Assembly (NCBI GenBank): GCA_937952245.1
Contig: CALFYS010000064.1
Coordinates: 9,782 to 73,781, forward strand
Direction: 5' to 3'
DNA from: an uncultured Alphaproteobacteria bacterium
Lineage (GTDB): Bacteria; Pseudomonadota; Alphaproteobacteria; Puniceispirillales; UBA1172
DNA length: 64,000 nucleotides
Each line of letters opens with the position of its first letter. Position 1 is the first letter of the stretch. Positions 54,518 through 62,555 of this stretch are shown here, piece after piece. A model generated the notes under the pieces. The model searched no databases. It saw nothing but the letters and a program-made list of their open reading frames with translations, and was not told the origin of the DNA. A program made the translations under genes and the position numbers.

Positions 54518-55435
54518 TTATTTGATCTGGCGATGATTGACGCTGATCCGATGCCCCATGCCCTTGATAACTTCAGCCACGGATTCCGCCGCAAAAACAG
54601 AACGATGCCGCCCCCCTGTGCAACCAAAGGCGATGCTGAATTGCGGTCGGCCTTCTTTTGCGAATCTCGGCAGAGCTTCTTCCAGTAATGTTGTTAGCGC
54701 TTCGATCCAGCGGTGGAAAGCGGGATTGCCAGCGATATATTCGGCAACAGCGGAATCACGGCCTGTTAATTCCGCCAGCCCTTCCTGCCAATGGGGGTTA
54801 TCCAAAAACCGCATATCCAGCACCATATCCGCGTCTTGGGGAATCCCATGACGGTATGAAAAACTGCTGATAAAGACAGGCATTTGCCATGGCGTGTCGC
54901 CATCACCCAAGAGAGGCAAGCCCAATTGCGACAATAAAAGCGATCTGAAATCCGTGGGGTTGGTGCCTGTGGTATCAATCGTGACATCCGCGAAATGACC
55001 AATCGGCGCCATCATCTGCCAATCACGCTCAATGGCATCGGCCAAACCTTTGGCGGCATCGTGACCAGCATCCCGTTCATCCAGCGGATGCTGGCGGCGG
55101 GTGGCGTTAAACCGCCGTGCCAATTCTTGTTCGGACGCGGTGAGAAAAACCAACCGGACTTGACCGGATAGCCTGTTCTTTAGATCCATCATCAGGTCAC
55201 GCAAACCATTGACATCAAAACCTGAGGTACGGCCATCCAAGGAGACCGCCACTTGGCGGCCACCTGTTTCAACCTCAAGGCTGATCAATTGATTAATCAA
55301 GGAAAACGGCAGGTTATCAATGGCCGAAAATCCTGCATCCTCCAGAATATTCAACGCTGTTGAATAGCCTGACCCTGCCAGCCCTGCGATCAGCACAAGC
55401 CGCGGCATTTCTGAAGATGGTTGATCCTGTGTCAT
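54518..55435 (-). CDS. rapZ: RapZ/YvcJ-family nucleotide-binding protein, altered P-loop
   Basis: Protein of the RapZ (YhbJ/YvcJ) family, about 305 residues. In E. coli RapZ guides RNase E to the sRNA GlmZ and so controls glucosamine-6-phosphate synthesis. Family features are FSAIDNLPFSLI, FLTASEQELARRFNATRRQHPL, VLDMRFLDNPHW and the C-terminal FAFGCTGGRHRSVFAAE-type stretch (here IAFGCTGGRHRSV). The N-terminal Walker A reads GLAGSGYST: the nucleotide-contacting lysine (GxSGAGKS in most bacteria, often Arg in alphaproteobacteria) is Tyr24, so ATP/GTP binding may be lost. ATG 55435 or 55453 could be the start. In the class, hprK usually precedes and ptsH/EIIA genes follow; neither is here. Confidence 0.9.
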   Translation of the reverse strand: MTQDQPSSEMPRLVLIAGLAGSGYSTALNILEDAGFSAIDNLPFSLINQLISLEVETGGRQVAVSLDGRTSGFDVNGLRDLMMDLKNRLSGQVRLVFLTASEQELARRFNATRRQHPLDERDAGHDAAKGLADAIERDWQMMAPIGHFADVTIDTTGTNPTDFRSLLLSQLGLPLLGDGDTPWQMPVFISSFSYRHGIPQDADMVLDMRFLDNPHWQEGLAELTGRDSAVAEYIAGNPAFHRWIEALTTLLEEALPRFAKEGRPQFSIAFGCTGGRHRSVFAAESVAEVIKGMGHRISVNHRQIK

Positions 55436-55489
55436 GACATCACCATAGCGCATTTCTCGATCATCAGGAAACCTGTTAATCGGCCATCA

Positions 55490-57142
55490 TCATGCTTTTG
55501 ATGCTTTGGCTTTTGCGGCTTTTTTTACAATCGGCAAGGTGATGGTAATTTCAGCCCCTGTTTTAAACCGCCCCCGCCGTTTTTTGCGATTGGCCGCGGT
55601 GATGCTTCCGCCCAAGGTTTCAACAATCTTGCGCGAAATAGAAAGCCCCAAGCCAGAATGTTGACCAAAGGATTCGCCATCGGGGCGTTCCGTGTAAAAC
55701 CGACTGAAAATCGTATCCAGCTTGGCTTCAGGGATACCCGGGCCATCATCGGTCATGGTGATTTTCGCCTGACCTTTTTGCCGCGCCAGCATCAAGGTGA
55801 TCTGCCCTGCTTTCGGGCTGAACGACACGGCATTGAGGTAAATATTATCCAAAACCTGCACCAACCGATCCACCGCCACATGAACATAAACAGGCGATTT
55901 CGGCAGTTTAATCTCAAGATCAAAATCTTGCTGTTGGTCATTAGCAAGATGCCGTGACGCCACGAAATTACGGATCAAATCACCAAGATCAATGGTTTCA
56001 TATTCGGCTTGCGATAAATCAGCGTCCAAACGGCTGGCGGCTGAAATATCGGTGATCAGGCGATTAAGCCGCCCCACATCATCCAGAATAATCTGCATCA
56101 ATTGGTCTTGTTTGTCTTTATCATCCAGCCTTGCCATGGTTTCCACCGCCGACCGAAGCGAGGTCAGGGGATTTTTCAATTCATGGGAAACATCAGCGGC
56201 AAAAGAAGCCGTGGCTTTCATTCTGGCGTGCAATTCATCGGTCATGGCCGAAAGATCACGCGCCAATGTGCCAATTTCATCACGGCGGTTGATCAAATCA
56301 GGCATGGCCAGCGATTGAAACTGATTAAGACGGACTTGATTGGCGCGCCGTGCCAAGGTTGAGATCGGGCCAATGATGGATTGCGAAAGGTAGAACCCCA
56401 AGACAATCGTGATCAGGAGAATCCCGAAAAACACCTGAAAAAACGTGTATTGCACTTGCGCAATGTCTTGTTCGACTTGCTCGCCTGACGCGGTGACCAG
56501 CAACGCCCCCCGCACAACCCGCAAATTCCTGATCGGCACCGCCACGCCCAGCACCAGCTGGCCTTTGCGATCGCGCATCACCAGACTGCCCGGCTCTCCG
56601 GTTAAGGCTTGTTGAACGGCAGGGAAATCTTCGGCGGATATATTCCGGCCTTCACGGTAAAGCGGGACGTTATCACGCGGCGATAAAAAATCGCTGAACA
56701 TGGAGACCATATCCCGCAACCAAGCATCAAAACCTTTTTGCACCATATCCTGCCGCTTGATCACCCTGATGTTTGGCGGTGAAAGCCGGCTGGAATTAAA
56801 ACTGTCTGAAATCAAATTGCCATTGGGCTGAAAGATCCGGATACGCGCATCGGGAATAGACGCGATAAGCTGTGTGGCGCGTTGCACCGTTAATTCAGAA
56901 ATACGCCGTTGGGCTTGGGCTGAAAATTGCGCGTCCGTCATGCCGATGCTGCGCGCCAATGTATTGCCTTGGCGATAAAGCGCATCAATTTCTGAGGTCA
57001 GCACCGTTGTTCTGTATTGATCGACATGAAGAAGACCCAAGAAAAACATCGCCGTGGGGAACACGATAATCACCAAAATGCGCAAGGTTAATAGCGATAT
57101 AACCCGCGGTTTTTGATGCTGATGTGGAGTGTTTCCGGCCAT
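55490..57142 (-). CDS. chvG: Sensor histidine kinase ChvG
   Basis: Membrane histidine kinase of about 550 residues, partner of ChvI (also called ExoS, BvrS), which in rhizobia and Brucella responds to acid and envelope stress. The first membrane helix lies near residues 18-38; a long periplasmic sensor domain follows, then a second helix (about 260-282), a HAMP domain, the phosphorylated histidine in FAADVSHELKNPLTSLRS, and the ATPase motifs MTDDGPGIPEAKLD and SGLGLSISRKIVETLGG. The ATG at 57142 is favoured by AGGA six bases upstream; ATG 57172 and 57160 are alternatives. It lies 50 bases after chvI, with rapZ 54 bases downstream. Confidence 0.92.
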   Translation of the reverse strand: MAGNTPHQHQKPRVISLLTLRILVIIVFPTAMFFLGLLHVDQYRTTVLTSEIDALYRQGNTLARSIGMTDAQFSAQAQRRISELTVQRATQLIASIPDARIRIFQPNGNLISDSFNSSRLSPPNIRVIKRQDMVQKGFDAWLRDMVSMFSDFLSPRDNVPLYREGRNISAEDFPAVQQALTGEPGSLVMRDRKGQLVLGVAVPIRNLRVVRGALLVTASGEQVEQDIAQVQYTFFQVFFGILLITIVLGFYLSQSIIGPISTLARRANQVRLNQFQSLAMPDLINRRDEIGTLARDLSAMTDELHARMKATASFAADVSHELKNPLTSLRSAVETMARLDDKDKQDQLMQIILDDVGRLNRLITDISAASRLDADLSQAEYETIDLGDLIRNFVASRHLANDQQQDFDLEIKLPKSPVYVHVAVDRLVQVLDNIYLNAVSFSPKAGQITLMLARQKGQAKITMTDDGPGIPEAKLDTIFSRFYTERPDGESFGQHSGLGLSISRKIVETLGGSITAANRKKRRGRFKTGAEITITLPIVKKAAKAKASKA

Positions 57143-57192
57143 AATCCGTCCTGATGTCATTGCGCGAGGCATGACCGCCCCTGTTGAAGTGA

Positions 57193-57882
57193 TCAGGCTT
57201 CTATATATTTATAGCCGACTCCATAAAGGGTCTCAATCGAATCAAAGGATGGATCAACATCCCTGAACTTGCGCCGCAGTCTTTTGATATGGCTGTCAAT
57301 CGTCCGATCATCCAGATAGGTCGTCTCACCATAGGCGGCATCAAGCAATTGGTCTCTGTTTTTAACAACCCCCGGCCGCCGTGCCAGTGATGATAAAATC
57401 AGAAATTCCGTGACCGTTAATTTAACGTCTTTTTCTTTCCACGTGCAGGAATGGCGATCAGGCTGAATCGTCAGATGGCCAATGTTAATCGCGGTTTCGC
57501 TGGATGGATTGTCAATCTGTTCCGCCCGCCGCAACACCGCCCGAACACGTTCCAGCAAAAGACGCTGCGAAAACGGCTTGGTGATATAATCATCCGCCCC
57601 CATCCGCAAGCCAAGGGCTTCATCCAGCTCATCATCTTTACTGGTCAGGAAAATAACAGGCAGTTGTGAATTTTCACGGATTTTCGCCAAGAGTTCCATG
57701 CCATCCATACGCGGCATTTTAATATCCAGGATGGCCAATTCCACGGGACGGCGGCGCAACCCGATCAACGCCTGTTCACCATCACTATAGGTATCAACCT
57801 CAAAACCTTCGGTTTCAAGCATCAGCGATACAGACGTAATAATATGTTGGTCATCATCAACAAGAGCAATTCGGCTGGCCAT
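57193..57882 (-). CDS. chvI: Response regulator ChvI
   Basis: OmpR/PhoB-type response regulator, 229 residues, DNA-binding partner of ChvG. The receiver domain begins [19 protein letters not shown] and holds the phosphorylated Asp in [13 protein letters not shown], the Thr in [10 protein letters not shown] and the Lys in YITKPFS. The C-terminal winged helix contains [32 protein letters not shown] and [24 protein letters not shown] 57882 gives the usual N-terminus with GGAA seven bases upstream; ATG 57888 is possible. It is the first gene of the run chvI-chvG-rapZ-ahcY-tsaE-addB-addA-trxA. Confidence 0.94.
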   Translation of the reverse strand: MASRIALVDDDQHIITSVSLMLETEGFEVDTYSDGEQALIGLRRRPVELAILDIKMPRMDGMELLAKIRENSQLPVIFLTSKDDELDEALGLRMGADDYITKPFSQRLLLERVRAVLRRAEQIDNPSSETAINIGHLTIQPDRHSCTWKEKDVKLTVTEFLILSSLARRPGVVKNRDQLLDAAYGETTYLDDRTIDSHIKRLRRKFRDVDPSFDSIETLYGVGYKYIEA

Positions 57883-58011
57883 GGTCATTTTCCGCTACAG
57901 TAAATTAAACAATAATCTCACTATACCATATATAGAGGCAAGAACATGGCAGAGAGATGACCAATTTAGGCAAAATATGATGGCGGCTAACCGATACCAA
58001 CACCCAAAGAC

Positions 58012-60861
58012 TTAATGCGCTTCATCCCATGATGCCCCCATATTGGCATCAGCAATGAGCGGCACCGACAAATCCAACACTGGTTTCGCCGCGCCTTCCA
58101 TCACCGAACGGATGAGGGCAATCGCATCATCAGCGGCATCTTTCGGGCATTCAAAAATCAATTCATCATGCACTTGCAACAGCATCCGCGCGGGTGAGCC
58201 CGCGTCTTTTAACGCTTGCGGCATCCGCACCATGGCTTGCTTGATAATATCCGCCGCCGTGCCTTGGATCGGGGCATTGATGGCTTGGCGTTCCGCAAAA
58301 CCACGCTGAGCGCCATTCGATGAGGTGATGCCTTGAATATAGAGCCGCCGCCCATAAAGTGTTTCAACAAAACCATCTTCACGGGCTTTCAGTTTCATCT
58401 CATCCATATAGGTTTTAATGCCTGGGAAGCGTTCAAAATAAGCATTGATATAAGACCGCGCTTCGGATTGCGGGATGGTCAATTGCCGTGCCAAGCCAAA
58501 GCCTGAAATGCCATAGATAATCCCGAAATTAATCGCTTTCGCCCGCCGTCTTGTTTCGGATGTCATGTCTTCGAGCGGCACGCCAAAGACTTCTGATGCG
58601 GTTTGGGCGTGAATATCAACACCGTGATTAAACGCATCAATCATGCTGGTCTCATTGGCGATATGCGCCACCAGCCGCAATTCAATTTGTGAATAATCCG
58701 CTGAGATCAACACCGCGCCATCTTCAGGCACAAAGGCGGTTCTGATTTGTCGGCCTTCTTGGGTACGGATCGGGATATTCTGCAAATTCGGGTCTGATGA
58801 TGACAACCGCCCCGTCGATGCCCCCACCATGGAAAATGAAGTATGCACCCGCTTTGTTTCAGGGTGAATAGACGTCACCAGCGCATCGGCGTAAGTTGAT
58901 TTTAACTTCGCGATCTGCCGCCATTCCAAGACTTTTTCAGCAATCTCAACACCGGCGGCGGCGAGATCATCCAGCACATCGGCGTTGGTGGACCATGCCC
59001 CTGTTTTTGATTTCTTGCCGCCTTCCAGCGCCATTTTATCAAACAGGATTTCACCCAATTGTTTGGGCGAGCCAATATTAAACTCTTCCCCCGCAAGGGC
59101 GTGAATTTCACCTTCCAGCCGTGTCAGCACTTCGGCAAAATGCTGGCTCATTTGGGATAGGGCGTGGCGATCAACCTTAATCCCTTCGGCTTCCATAGCG
59201 CTGAGAACGTGGATCAATGGTCGCTCAAGGCGTTCGTAAACCCGGGTTTTGCCCTCTTGCGCCAGCCGCGGTTTTAACAGCATCCACAAGCGCAAGGTCA
59301 TATCCGCGTCTTCAGCGGCATAAGCCAAAGCATCCTCGGGGCTGACCTCATCAAAAGTGATTTTCTTCGTGCCTTTGCCGCAAACCTCACTATAGGGGAT
59401 CATGGTATGATCAAGGTGATATTGCGCCAGATCATCCAATTTATGGCTGGAACGCGCGCCAGCATCCAAGACAAAAGACAGGCACATCGTGTCATCAATC
59501 GGGGTCAGATCAAACCCGCCGTTGACGGGTCTGCTCAAGACATGGGCATCATATTTCAGGTTATGCCCCACTTTCAGCACGGCATCATCAGCAAACAACG
59601 GCCTTAAAAGTTCAAACGCTTGTTCAGGGTCGCATTGGCCTTCGGCAAGGGTTTTGGCATCACTGCTGCCGCCGCCATCGGACAGATCATCGCCTAGGTC
59701 CAATTGGCCTTGGGGGGCGGAAGCGGCTTTGCCGTGGCGCAACGGAATATAACACGCTTGCCCCGGGGCAACCGCCATGGAAATCCCCACCAACATGGCT
59801 TGGGACGCGGTCAGGGATGTGGTTTCGGTATCCACCGCGACAACACCAGCGGATTTGGCCAGCGCCACCCAGCGGGACAGATCATCCATGGTGGTGATCA
59901 ATTCATAATGCTGTTCTGCCGCCGCCAGCCTTGGGGCTTCCGCACCGCTGGCACTATCATCAGATGAAGGTTGAGCGGCGGTTTCAGAGGCAGGTTTGGC
60001 CGAAGGCTCTGCCCCGATCCGGGTTAACAATCGGTTGAAATTTTGGCTTTCCAAAAACGCGGTTAATGTCGCCAGATCAAAGCGTTGATAGGTGGTATCG
60101 GCAAGGGCAACCGGCAGAGGGGCGTGGTCATCCAGCCGCACCAATTGCCGCGAAATCCGCGCCATATCAGCGTGTTCGATTAAGTTTTCACGGCGTTTCG
60201 GCTGTTTGATCTCACCGGCGCGATCCAGCAATTGATCCAAATCACCATAAGCGTTGATCAATTCCGCGGCGGTCTTCACGCCAATACCCGGCACCCCCGG
60301 CACGTTATCGGTGGAATCCCCCGCCAGCGATTGCACATCCACGACTTTATCCGGGGTGACGCCGAATTTTTCCACCACTTCATCATGGCCAATGGTTTTC
60401 TGCTTCATCGGGTCAAGCATCGTGACGCCGGGCCGCACCAATTGCATCAGGTCTTTATCCGAGGATACGATAATCACATCCATGTCATCATCACGGCCAA
60501 CACGGGCATAGGCGGCGATCAAATCATCAGCCTCAAACCCTTCATGTTCCGCCATGGGCAAGTTGAGCGCGACGGTGGCTTCACGGATCAACGGGAATTG
60601 CGGGATTAATTCTTCAGGGGTTTCGCCACGATTGGCTTTATATTCAGGATAAATCTGATTGCGGAAGTTTTCTCGCGCTTGATCCAGAACAACAATGACA
60701 TGATCAGGGGCAAGGTCATCCACCAATTTCATCACCATATTGGTGAAGCCATACACCGCGTTCACAGGCGTGCCATCTTTACGCGTCATTGGCGGCAGGG
60801 CGTGAAAAGCCCTGAAGATATAGGCCGACCCGTCAATTAATATCAGTTTTTTATTGCTCAT
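58012..60861 (-). CDS. polA: DNA polymerase I
   Basis: Family A DNA polymerase of 949 residues, used in Okazaki fragment maturation and excision repair. The N-terminal 5'-3' exonuclease (about 1-290) starts LILIDGSAYIFRAFHALP; the central 3'-5' exonuclease is intact, with VVAVDTETTSL, GHNLKYDAHVL and YAAEDADMTLRL; the polymerase domain has motif A SADYSQIELRLVAH, motif B RRAKAINFGIIYGISGFGLA and motif C LLQVHDELIFE. An acidic Ser/Gly/Asp-rich insert (about residues 385-410) sits in the exonuclease domain. Its start overlaps the stop of the small zinc-finger gene (ATGA). Confidence 0.97.
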   Translation of the reverse strand: MSNKKLILIDGSAYIFRAFHALPPMTRKDGTPVNAVYGFTNMVMKLVDDLAPDHVIVVLDQARENFRNQIYPEYKANRGETPEELIPQFPLIREATVALNLPMAEHEGFEADDLIAAYARVGRDDDMDVIIVSSDKDLMQLVRPGVTMLDPMKQKTIGHDEVVEKFGVTPDKVVDVQSLAGDSTDNVPGVPGIGVKTAAELINAYGDLDQLLDRAGEIKQPKRRENLIEHADMARISRQLVRLDDHAPLPVALADTTYQRFDLATLTAFLESQNFNRLLTRIGAEPSAKPASETAAQPSSDDSASGAEAPRLAAAEQHYELITTMDDLSRWVALAKSAGVVAVDTETTSLTASQAMLVGISMAVAPGQACYIPLRHGKAASAPQGQLDLGDDLSDGGGSSDAKTLAEGQCDPEQAFELLRPLFADDAVLKVGHNLKYDAHVLSRPVNGGFDLTPIDDTMCLSFVLDAGARSSHKLDDLAQYHLDHTMIPYSEVCGKGTKKITFDEVSPEDALAYAAEDADMTLRLWMLLKPRLAQEGKTRVYERLERPLIHVLSAMEAEGIKVDRHALSQMSQHFAEVLTRLEGEIHALAGEEFNIGSPKQLGEILFDKMALEGGKKSKTGAWSTNADVLDDLAAAGVEIAEKVLEWRQIAKLKSTYADALVTSIHPETKRVHTSFSMVGASTGRLSSSDPNLQNIPIRTQEGRQIRTAFVPEDGAVLISADYSQIELRLVAHIANETSMIDAFNHGVDIHAQTASEVFGVPLEDMTSETRRRAKAINFGIIYGISGFGLARQLTIPQSEARSYINAYFERFPGIKTYMDEMKLKAREDGFVETLYGRRLYIQGITSSNGAQRGFAERQAINAPIQGTAADIIKQAMVRMPQALKDAGSPARMLLQVHDELIFECPKDAADDAIALIRSVMEGAAKPVLDLSVPLIADANMGASWDEAH

Positions 60862-61070
60862 TCCGCGGTCTCAACAGGCGTATGCCCCCGCATCACATAA
60901 AGCCGCGAACAATAGGTGCAGGCGATTTGGTTATCTTCGCCCAAATGCAGCCATACCCGAGGATGACCAAGGGCACCGCCACCGCCATCACAGGCCACGC
61001 GTTTTTGATCCACCTCAATAATTTCAAACTGAGGAAACGGCTTGGCGGGCTGAAGGCTTTGATTGGACAT
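60858..61070 (-). CDS. NDUFS6-like zinc-finger domain protein
   Basis: Protein of 70 residues with a zf-CHCC domain, related to the C-terminal part of the mitochondrial complex I subunit NDUFS6/13 kDa. Likely zinc ligands are Cys in RVACDGGGGALGHPRVWL, the His in GHPRVWLHL, and the pair CTYCSRLYV. Alphaproteobacterial members are thought to be complex I related, but their role in bacteria is not settled. The gene overlaps polA by four bases, so both may be translated in a coupled way. A GAG element lies upstream of ATG 61070. Confidence 0.87.
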   Translation of the reverse strand: MSNQSLQPAKPFPQFEIIEVDQKRVACDGGGGALGHPRVWLHLGEDNQIACTYCSRLYVMRGHTPVETAE

Positions 61071-61274
61071 GGCAATAATCTCTTTGATGATAAATGCAGG
61101 ATTAATCTGATGCCATCATCCCCAATCTGAAAGGGTTTTGCAAGGCGGCATTTTCACCACGCTTCTTCACCACGCCTCTTGAATAGAGACCCCCTGAACA
61201 CAATTTATCTTATATTAATAAAACGTTATTTGTTGGTATTGATCACCGCAAAACCAACCCGCCCGAGATTTTTG
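61071..61274. promoter_or_regulatory. Divergent intergenic region, zinc-finger gene / ABC ATPase
   Basis: Gap of 204 bases between two divergent genes. AT-rich around 61196-61235 (TTATCTTATATTAATAAAACG), where promoter elements are likely. No riboswitch, tRNA or repeat of note was seen. Confidence 0.3.
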
Positions 61275-62249
61275 ATGACCATTGATGAATCCCTTGCGCC
61301 CCAAGATGGCTATGCCCTTCGGCTCAACAAATTGGATAAAATATATGCCGGCCGCAAAGGAAAGCCAGGCAAACACGCCCTGCAATCCATGACGCTGGAT
61401 ATTCCAAGAGGCTGCATCTTTGGCCTATTGGGGCCAAACGGGGCGGGCAAATCCACCTTGATCAATATTCTGGCGGGAACCGTGGTGAAATCCAGCGGCA
61501 GTGCCAGCATCTGGGGGGTGGATATTGATGCCAACCCCCGCCAATCCCGCGCCAATATCGGCATTGTCCCCCAAGAATTAAACATTGATGCGTTTTTCAC
61601 CCCAAGAGAAACACTGGAGATGATGGCGGGGATGTTTGGCGTGCCCGAAAGCGAACGCCGCAGTGATGAAATTCTGGCCGAAGTTGGGCTAACCGAACAA
61701 GCCCATGCCTATGCCCGCACTCTTTCAGGGGGGATGCGGCGGCGGCTTTTGGTCGGCAAAGCCATGGTCCATCAACCGCCTATTCTGGTGTTGGATGAAC
61801 CCACCGCGGGCGTGGATGTCAGTTTGCGGCAAAAGCTTTGGCAATTGATCCGGCAATTGAATGACCAAGGGGTGACGATTATCCTGACCACCCATTATTT
61901 GGAAGAAGCCGAGGCGCTTTGTGATCGGATCGCGATTATCAATCATGGCCAGTTGATCACCGAAGCCGCCACCACGGATTTATTGGCACGGGCGGGGCAT
62001 AAAACCCTTGTGTTGACCCTTGCTGAAACCATGGACAACTTCCCCAAAGAAGGGGTCTCCGCCCTTGATGGGCTTGACCTGAATATCGACCATCATGGCG
62101 ACACCACCCGCATCACCTTTTCCACATCCGCCATCTCCACCGGGGCGATTTTGCAAAAACTGGCGGACACATCGTTGCCGATTAAAGATATTTCCACCGA
62201 AGAGCCGAATTTAGAAGACGTCTTCTTAAGCCTGACCCAAGATCAATAA
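61275..62249 (+). CDS. ABC transporter ATP-binding protein (ABC-2/DrrA type), no adjacent permease
   Basis: Single ATPase of 324 residues in the DrrA/CcmA-like ABC-2 group. Walker A GPNGAGKSTLINILAG is near residue 53, the signature LSGGMRRRLLVGKAM and Walker B ILVLDEPTAGVDVSL follow, then the H-loop ILTTHYLEEAEALC and a C-terminal accessory domain of about 80 residues. Such ATPases normally sit next to an ABC-2 permease gene; here the next element is a glycine riboswitch and an oxidoreductase gene, and the previous gene is divergent. The permease must be elsewhere, or this is a solitary ATPase. ATG 61275 is preceded by a weak GAG; codons back to 61179 lack similarity. Confidence 0.85.
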   Translation: MTIDESLAPQDGYALRLNKLDKIYAGRKGKPGKHALQSMTLDIPRGCIFGLLGPNGAGKSTLINILAGTVVKSSGSASIWGVDIDANPRQSRANIGIVPQELNIDAFFTPRETLEMMAGMFGVPESERRSDEILAEVGLTEQAHAYARTLSGGMRRRLLVGKAMVHQPPILVLDEPTAGVDVSLRQKLWQLIRQLNDQGVTIILTTHYLEEAEALCDRIAIINHGQLITEAATTDLLARAGHKTLVLTLAETMDNFPKEGVSALDGLDLNIDHHGDTTRITFSTSAISTGAILQKLADTSLPIKDISTEEPNLEDVFLSLTQDQ

Positions 62250-62274
62250 CAAAAGACCGGTCATCGCAACAGGC

Positions 62275-62303
62275 TTTTGTTGAAGGCCGAATCATGGTAT
62301 AAG
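62275..62303 (+). promoter_or_regulatory. Possible promoter of the glycine riboswitch transcript
   Basis: -35-like TTTTGT (62275-62280), 17-base spacer and -10-like TATAAG (62298-62303), which would start RNA near 62310, some 11 bases before the first riboswitch helix. The -35 match is poor, so this is tentative. Confidence 0.4.
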
Positions 62304-62320
62304 AACATCGTTCTATACGA

Positions 62321-62497
62321 GCACTGGGAGAGATCGCCACCCCAAGATTATAGCGGGGATGGCGGCGCCGAAGGAGCAAATACCTCTTAATCTCTCAGGC
62401 AAAAGGGTCAGTGCTGGTGAACAGTCTGGAGAGCGGCGTTTACGCCCACCGACGGGGATACTGCCACGGCAGGAAACTCTCAGGTCCCATGACAGAC
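62321..62497 (+). ncRNA. Tandem glycine riboswitch (two aptamers)
   Basis: Aptamer 1 spans 62321-62414 with P1 GCACTG/CAGTGC (62321-62326 with 62409-62414) and the conserved GGGAGAG, CCGAAGGAGCAAA and AATCTCTCAGGCAAAAGG-like segments. Aptamer 2 spans 62424-62497 with P1 GTCTG/CAGAC (62424-62428 with 62493-62497), GGAGAGCGG, and GGAAACTCTCAGGTCCCATGAC. The two are joined by a short linker of about 9 bases, as in the cooperative tandem form. It lies 58 bases before the start of a DadA-like oxidoreductase. A short hairpin (62507-62522, GGTCAGC with GCTGGCC) follows, but has no T-run, so the output mechanism is more likely on translation initiation or on a distant structure than on termination. 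Confidence 0.93.
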
Positions 62498-62555
62498 GAG
62501 GGCAAAGGTCAGCCTGCTGGCCATTATGTCTGGACACGTCTTAATGGGGGTTTAT

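Noticed and set aside
59704..59967. Small plus-strand reading frames inside polA, some Gly/His rich
   Set aside because: They are antisense to the exonuclease domain of DNA polymerase I, whose motifs are intact on the other strand.
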